Assembly: GCA_014728955.1 (NCBI GenBank) | Contig: WJKT01000108.1 | Span: 1-16,931, forward strand | DNA: 16,931 nt | Direction: 5' to 3' | Origin: Candidatus Peregrinibacteria bacterium | GTDB lineage: Bacteria > Patescibacteriota > Gracilibacteria > UBA1369 > PNNO01 | In this document: in pieces, positions 14,009-16,931 of the stretch | Numbering within the stretch: the first letter of the stretch is position 1 | Layout of the letters: each line of letters opens with the position of its first letter | Notes under the pieces: generated by a model | What the model saw: only the letters and a program-made list of their open reading frames with translations | Told to the model about the DNA's origin: nothing | The model's database searches: none | Program-made: the position numbers and the translations under genes

Positions 14009-15172
14009 TTAGCTTTCCATTGCATGTAATAATTTTATAAAAACCGCATTGGTCCAGCCAAAACCTTTTTGCGTCGGATATCGTCCATCTTTCCCTCTAT
14101 CTGCGGTTACAACATTATATTTTTCCCAAAAAAACCCTGTTTTTTCATATACATTTTTGTTCATATTGAGCCATTTTCTTATCAATCTTTCAGCATCTTT
14201 TTTAAAACCGTAACGCAACAATCCTTTAATAACAATCCATTGTTGATTGGGCCATCCATTTGGATAATCCCATTGCTTAAATGTCTTTGAAATATCTTCT
14301 TTTTGTGTGTTGGCCAACCCTCCCTTATATTCAAAAAGGGGAAGCTGTTTTTTCATTGCGCTCGCCTGCTCCTTTGTTGCCAAACCGCACCACAAAGGAT
14401 AAAATCCGGCTAATGAAAGAAATTCGCTTTGTTGTCTTTTTGTGTAATTATAATCAAAAAAGAACCCCTGCTTTTGATTCCACATTAATGTGTTCATTAT
14501 TTTCTTTCTTTTCTGGGCGTTTTTAGCATACGTATTGGATTTAATCTTGTCTTCAAGTTTTTTATAAATGAGTGAAAGATCTGTTTCATACTTATATAAA
14601 AGACAATTAAGATCTATAGGTAAAAAATCCATACATCTTTCATAAAAACGAGACGTAACGTCCCAGCCGGATTCATATTCCGCGCTCAGATGGGTGCCGG
14701 GAGAGCCGTAATATCTGGATAGGCCTTTGTATACCTTATGAACTTTTTTAGTATCCATCCAATAGGTGTTGATTTCTTTTTCAGCTATTTTTGTCATATC
14801 GTAAAGCCACTTTTTATCTTTAGTTTTGTTAAAAACCTCTATTATCATAGATGTCAAAAAGGGCGGCTGCGATATAACAGTGCTGTAATATCTGTTTCTT
14901 GAAGGAATTAAACCAAGTTTATTAAAAAGATAGGCAAAGTTTTCAACCATACCTTTTGCCAAATCAACTTGACTTGTTTCCGTTAATCCAAGAATTATAA
15001 AATAACTATCCCAATAGAACTGGTCTTTTTCGAATATCCCTTCGCTTGATGATGGAGCTATAAAAGGGTTTGGCAATCCTATATGAACATGTTTATCTTC
15101 GGGAAGATGAAAAGTTAATGCTTTCTGATTATCGTGAATATACGCGAGGCACTTCTTATATGCTTTTTTCAT
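14009..15172 (-). CDS. Trehalase (glycoside hydrolase family 37), cytoplasmic, compact form
   Basis: The 387-residue protein shows the GH37 signatures: FEKDQFYWDSYFIILGL (47-63, first trehalase signature, with a less typical start than PGGRF.E.Y.WD) and QWDYPNGWPNQQW (300-312, second signature). D171 in ESGWD and E350 in FFWEKYN are the expected acid and base of the inverting mechanism. GH37 enzymes split alpha,alpha-trehalose into two glucose molecules. It has no signal peptide, so the enzyme should be cytoplasmic. It is shorter than E. coli TreA/TreF (about 550 residues), mainly from missing N-terminal sequence. The gene sits alone with no trehalose synthesis or PTS genes in view. It is AT-richer than the middle of the window, like the accessory region to its right. 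Other (alpha/alpha)6 glycosidases are possible, but both signatures fit trehalase. Confidence 0.92.
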   Translation of the reverse strand: MKKAYKKCLAYIHDNQKALTFHLPEDKHVHIGLPNPFIAPSSSEGIFEKDQFYWDSYFIILGLTETSQVDLAKGMVENFAYLFNKLGLIPSRNRYYSTVISQPPFLTSMIIEVFNKTKDKKWLYDMTKIAEKEINTYWMDTKKVHKVYKGLSRYYGSPGTHLSAEYESGWDVTSRFYERCMDFLPIDLNCLLYKYETDLSLIYKKLEDKIKSNTYAKNAQKRKKIMNTLMWNQKQGFFFDYNYTKRQQSEFLSLAGFYPLWCGLATKEQASAMKKQLPLFEYKGGLANTQKEDISKTFKQWDYPNGWPNQQWIVIKGLLRYGFKKDAERLIRKWLNMNKNVYEKTGFFWEKYNVVTADRGKDGRYPTQKGFGWTNAVFIKLLHAMES

Positions 15173-15266
15173 TGTTATACATAAAAATTCAAAACCTTTA
15201 GGGTAAGTTTATCACAAAAGATAAAGACTGATTATAAAAGAATCTTTCTGAAGGTTTAATTTAAAT

Positions 15267-15410
15267 TTATTTCTTTTTTGGAATAAAATAGACAAACCAT
15301 ACAAACCAAACAATCCAAACGGCCTGTAACCAATCTCCATTAATAATTCCCGGGACCCCTTGCAATCCCATGAATCCAAGGAAACCCAACATCCATTTTT
15401 TTTGCATCAT
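15267..15410 (-). CDS. Small membrane protein, 47 residues
   Basis: From the ATG at 15410 (another ATG follows immediately) the product is 47 residues. A basic start (MMQKKW) leads to a Gly/Phe-rich hydrophobic part (LGFLGFMGLQGVPGII), a short NGDW turn, and a second, very aromatic membrane segment (AVWIVWFVWFVYFI) ending in PKKK. Two short helices or a hairpin in the membrane are likely. The reading frame extends upstream to a TTG at 15461, but that part would run through AT-rich leader next to a structured repeat, so I prefer the ATG. The ATG is 55 bases beyond the repeat at 15466-15567, the same arrangement seen for the two other small genes to the right. I recognise no family with a known function. 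Confidence 0.55.
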   Translation of the reverse strand: MMQKKWMLGFLGFMGLQGVPGIINGDWLQAVWIVWFVWFVYFIPKKK

Positions 15411-15465
15411 AATAATATTGTTAATTTTATAAATTATATAAACTTTTCTTGAGAGAGGCAATTGA

Positions 15466-15567
15466 ATATAACGTTTGCGGACTATGCGAACTTTTTTGCA
15501 ATAGTATAATAAGCCGAAGGCAGCTCATCGCGCAAACCGGATAAGACTTTTTGGCTTTTTGTTGCCA
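15466..15567 (-). repeat. Structured attC-like element 1
   Basis: On the minus strand the element starts with TGGCAAC (15561-15567) and ends with GTTATAT (15466-15472). Directly next to that end is CGCAAAC (15473-15479), pairing with GTTTGCG (15531-15537). Inside are ACTAT/ATAGT (15481-15485 with 15501-15505) and GCC-GAA-GGC (15513-15521). The stretch 15512-15539 is identical at 22 of 28 positions to 15879-15906 in element 2. TATAACGTTT (15467-15476) is shared with element 3. It lies between two minus-strand ORFs. The left boundary (AAC side) is less certain than the GTTATAT side. Confidence 0.55.
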
Positions 15568-15617
15568 GCCGGAAAAAGGCCAAGGCGAATAGTTTGCTTT
15601 TGTGTGATGTGGCAATA

Positions 15618-15812
15618 TTACTTCTTCTTACTAAGGTTGTTTAGAATTACAGAACTTATGAATGTAGCAATTAAAACTACACCTAAAGTACTTAGTGCTT
15701 TCATAGCAATATCTTGATCAACTACCTCCCATATTCCTAATATTGCCAAAATTGCAAAGATTATCACGCAGACTCCGAAACCGATAGCAATACCCTTTTT
15801 AGCAGTCTCCAT
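15618..15812 (-). CDS. Small membrane protein, 64 residues, two membrane segments
   Basis: This 64-residue protein has two clear membrane segments, ~7-29 (GIAIGFGVCVIIFAILAILGIW) and ~40-58 (LSTLGVVLIATFISSVIL), joined by an acidic loop (EVVDQDIAMK). The ends are basic or charged (METAKK, NNLSKKK). The short, simple two-helix form occurs in several unrelated families, including phage and plasmid accessory proteins; I cannot name one. There is no Shine-Dalgarno. The ATG is 48 bases beyond the GTTGTAC end of element 2, and the stop is ~50 bases before element 1, so the gene fills a ~400-base unit between two related repeats as a cassette gene would. Confidence 0.62.
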   Translation of the reverse strand: METAKKGIAIGFGVCVIIFAILAILGIWEVVDQDIAMKALSTLGVVLIATFISSVILNNLSKKK

Positions 15813-15860
15813 ATATTTTGGTTAATCTTATGAATGTATCTTATCTAATTTTGCCATTTC

Positions 15861-15925
15861 GTACAACATTCGACATATAGCCGCAGGCTGACCATTGCAC
15901 AAACCGAATGTCACCAAAGTTATGA
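15861..15925 (-). repeat. Structured attC-like element 2 (65 bases)
   Basis: On the minus strand the element starts with TCATAAC (15919-15925) and ends with GTTGTAC (15861-15867). CGAATGT (15905-15911) pairs with ACATTCG (15866-15872), and AGCC-GCA-GGCT (15879-15889) forms an inner hairpin. It shares 22 of 28 bases (15879-15906) with element 1. The left edge on the plus strand, CGTACAACATTCG, resembles CGTATAACGTTTCGG of element 3. At 65 bases it is within the usual attC size. Confidence 0.6.
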
Positions 15926-15962
15926 CCTTAAATTTGAGAGCTTCTGATTCTAAAGACCTTTG

Positions 15963-16112
15963 TTATTGCTTCAACTCTACTGTTTGCATGAACAAATCCA
16001 GAATTTCTTCTATCGATTCACTCATGAAAGGTCCTGTGAACCTGTAGGCGTCACTACTTTCATTCGCTGGAATAACAAGAAAAAATGTTTCGCCTGTCGA
16101 AGCGAAGTGAAT
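15963..16112 (-). pseudogene. Possible gene remnant without a start codon
   Basis: The minus-strand frame is open for 49 codons between TGA (16113-16115) and TAA (15963-15965). It encodes a stretch of ordinary protein composition, including ETFFLVIPANESSDAYRF and ESIEEILDLFMQTVEL. The only in-frame ATG (16023-16025) would give just 20 residues. It lies between the DUF6653 gene and element 2. It could be the tail of a gene broken by rearrangement, a very short gene, or chance. No frameshift joins it to the complete DUF6653 gene upstream. Confidence 0.35.
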
Positions 16113-16126
16113 TCAAAAAACCCTCA

Positions 16127-16630
16127 TTAAAATAGCCATTTTTTATATTCAGGCAAATCCTTCATGTCTTCATATAACCAAACCATTCTATCTAAATACC
16201 AACTTTTTCCTAGATAAGCTAAAGCAATTCCAAAAATTGCAGGCCATAAAGCAAGTTTTACAATTCCGTAAATTGCAAAGATCATCCCTATTGATGAAAT
16301 TGAATTTAGTATTTTTGTTATGGTTTGGTGATGTCTTGGAATTTTAACTTTATCTCTATTAAGAAAAACGCGTTCTCCTAATACGGATTTTGATGCCCAA
16401 TTATTTGTTGATTTTGGCTTTTTGAAAAATATTGGATTAAAGAACATCCAGCCAAGCGAAATAATTGCTGGGAGAAGGTACCATAATCCAATCCAAACCC
16501 TGCTCCAAAAAGCCAATACAATAAATGGCAATACGGAATATCTTGTCCAGACACTCCAGGGATTTGCATGTTTCATCCAATTCTCATCTGTGAGATTGAA
16601 TATTTTGGCTATTTTTCTTTCAAGAGTCAT
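16127..16630 (-). CDS. DUF6653 family membrane protein
   Basis: The 167-residue protein resembles the DUF6653 family along its whole length. The family-type motifs are MKHANPWSVWTRYSVLPFIVLAFWSRVWIG (19-48), FFNPIFFKKP (63-72), WASKSVLGERVFLNR (78-92), IPRHHQTI and KSWYLDRMVWLYEDM near the C-terminus. Two membrane hairpins are likely (~32-66 and ~111-143). The role of the family is not known. Translation lacks a Shine-Dalgarno and the leader is extremely AT-rich. The ATG lies 61 bases beyond the GTTATAC end of element 3, and the gene is followed by a possible remnant and then element 2, so it fits a cassette of ~830 bases. Its intact length argues against decay. Confidence 0.85.
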   Translation of the reverse strand: MTLERKIAKIFNLTDENWMKHANPWSVWTRYSVLPFIVLAFWSRVWIGLWYLLPAIISLGWMFFNPIFFKKPKSTNNWASKSVLGERVFLNRDKVKIPRHHQTITKILNSISSIGMIFAIYGIVKLALWPAIFGIALAYLGKSWYLDRMVWLYEDMKDLPEYKKWLF

Positions 16631-16691
16631 GTTATATATTTAAATTTAAAATTAATAAAGTTTTCTGTTTTTGAGGAGTTTTTTGAATTGC

Positions 16692-16848
16692 GTATAACGT
16701 TTCGGCGCATATGAGAAGAAATGCGAAACGAGACGAGGTGGTAAAATGTCACGTCGAAGACGTGCCTACCACCGAGACGAGTGTAGCATTTTTTGGGTGA
16801 ACGACCCGCCTAAGGCGGGGAAGTGAACCTTATATGCGCCTGTTGGCC
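16692..16848 (-). repeat. Structured attC-like element 3, nested stem-loops
   Basis: On the minus strand the element starts with GGCCAAC (16842-16848) and ends with GTTATAC (16692-16698). It contains a nest of perfect inverted repeats: GGCGCATAT/ATATGCGCC (16704-16712 with 16832-16840), AAATGC/GCATTT (16719-16724 with 16786-16791), GGTGGTA/TACCACC (16737-16743 with 16767-16773) and CACGTC-GAA-GACGTG (16750-16764). A separate CCCGCC-TAA-GGCGGG hairpin lies at 16805-16819. CGAGACGAG occurs twice (16729-16737 and 16773-16781). The 10-mer TATAACGTTT (16693-16702) is shared with element 1. Confidence 0.65.
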
Positions 16849-16879
16849 GAAGTAAATCAATCATCTTTAATTTAAATCA

Positions 16880-16912
16880 AGACTTGACAAAAAGTCTAAA
16901 AAGTGATTAAAT
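16880..16912 (+). promoter_or_regulatory. Outward-facing promoter with an overlapping palindrome
   Basis: TTGACA (16884-16889) is followed after 17 bases by TTAAAT (16907-16912), directing transcription off the right edge. The palindrome AGACTT/AAGTCT (16880-16885 with 16892-16897, six-base spacer) covers the -35 and could be an operator. The gene it serves is outside the window. Confidence 0.45.
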
Positions 16913-16931
16913 AAATCTCACAATTGAAAAC

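Noticed and set aside
15170..15180. GTTATAC just upstream of the trehalase start as another cassette boundary.
   Set aside because: It is on the opposite strand to the other GTTRTAY ends, has no inverted-repeat arms around it and fits AT-rich leader sequence by chance.
15427..15615. 62-codon minus-strand frame across element 1.
   Set aside because: It is explained by the structured repeat, has a low-quality composition and would overlap the leader of the 47-residue gene.
1..16931. Recoding of TGA (code 25 of Gracilibacteria/Absconditabacteria).
   Set aside because: All recognised genes are full length with TGA read as stop, and at least the SemiSWEET gene ends with TGA.
1..16931. tRNA, rRNA, CRISPR arrays, insertion sequences or an FMN riboswitch before ribD.
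   Set aside because: No T-loop or cloverleaf pattern, no regularly spaced repeats, no transposase, and only ~90 bases without riboswitch motifs before ribD were seen.

Overview
The window looks like a piece of chromosome from an uncultured, free-living or epibiotic bacterium of moderate to low GC. Translation follows the standard code: TGA is used as a true stop, for example in the SemiSWEET gene. Gene density is high, strands switch often, intergenic gaps are short, and many genes lack a clear Shine-Dalgarno sequence. The mix of housekeeping genes with many orphan small membrane proteins would suit a candidate-phylum lineage, but the sequence does not fix a phylum.

Layout: 1-585 holds the 3' end of a PcrA/UvrD helicase gene, convergent with a secreted M23 peptidase carrying a golvesin-like C-terminal domain and an overlapping hypothetical gene upstream (686-2144, minus). 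Divergent from these, a tight ymdB-ctpA pair (2265-4301, plus) encodes a metallophosphoesterase and a PDZ-containing C-terminal processing protease. The minus block 4287-7101 encodes an orphan OmpR-type winged-helix protein without a receiver domain, a YihY-family membrane protein, a GGDEF diguanylate cyclase with an intact I-site, and a 60-residue coiled-coil protein with a good promoter. A lone ribD (plus) converges on a YgjP-type metalloprotease (minus). Then come an unrecognised 225-residue protein with a strong ribosome binding site and a strong terminator, a small membrane protein, a DUF1761 membrane protein, a soluble PAS-GAF hybrid histidine kinase, a SemiSWEET-like transporter, a Nudix-like protein whose Nudix box is degenerate, and a compact GH37 trehalase.

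The most interesting part is the AT-rich right end (about 15.25-16.93 kb). Three short minus-strand genes (47-residue membrane protein, 64-residue membrane protein, DUF6653 membrane protein) are each preceded, at 48-61 bases, by a structured inverted-repeat element. On the coding strand each element ends in GTTRTAY and begins with a motif ending in AAC. The elements share sequence with each other: 22 of 28 identical bases between two of them and a common 10-mer between another pair. The arrangement (ORF, structured site, ORF, structured site, all in one orientation) is that of integron-type gene cassettes with attC-like sites. No integrase is visible in the window, so this would be a cassette cluster of CALIN type, or another repeat family with the same architecture.

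Functionally, the window combines signalling (c-di-GMP synthesis, a hybrid kinase, an orphan DNA-binding output domain), envelope and periplasmic proteolysis (M23, CtpA), sugar use or stress physiology (trehalase, SemiSWEET) and cofactor synthesis (RibD). No tRNA, rRNA, CRISPR array or insertion sequence was recognised. No stretch longer than 300 bases is left unexplained; the longest, 16631-16931, contains one of the structured elements and an outward-facing promoter.
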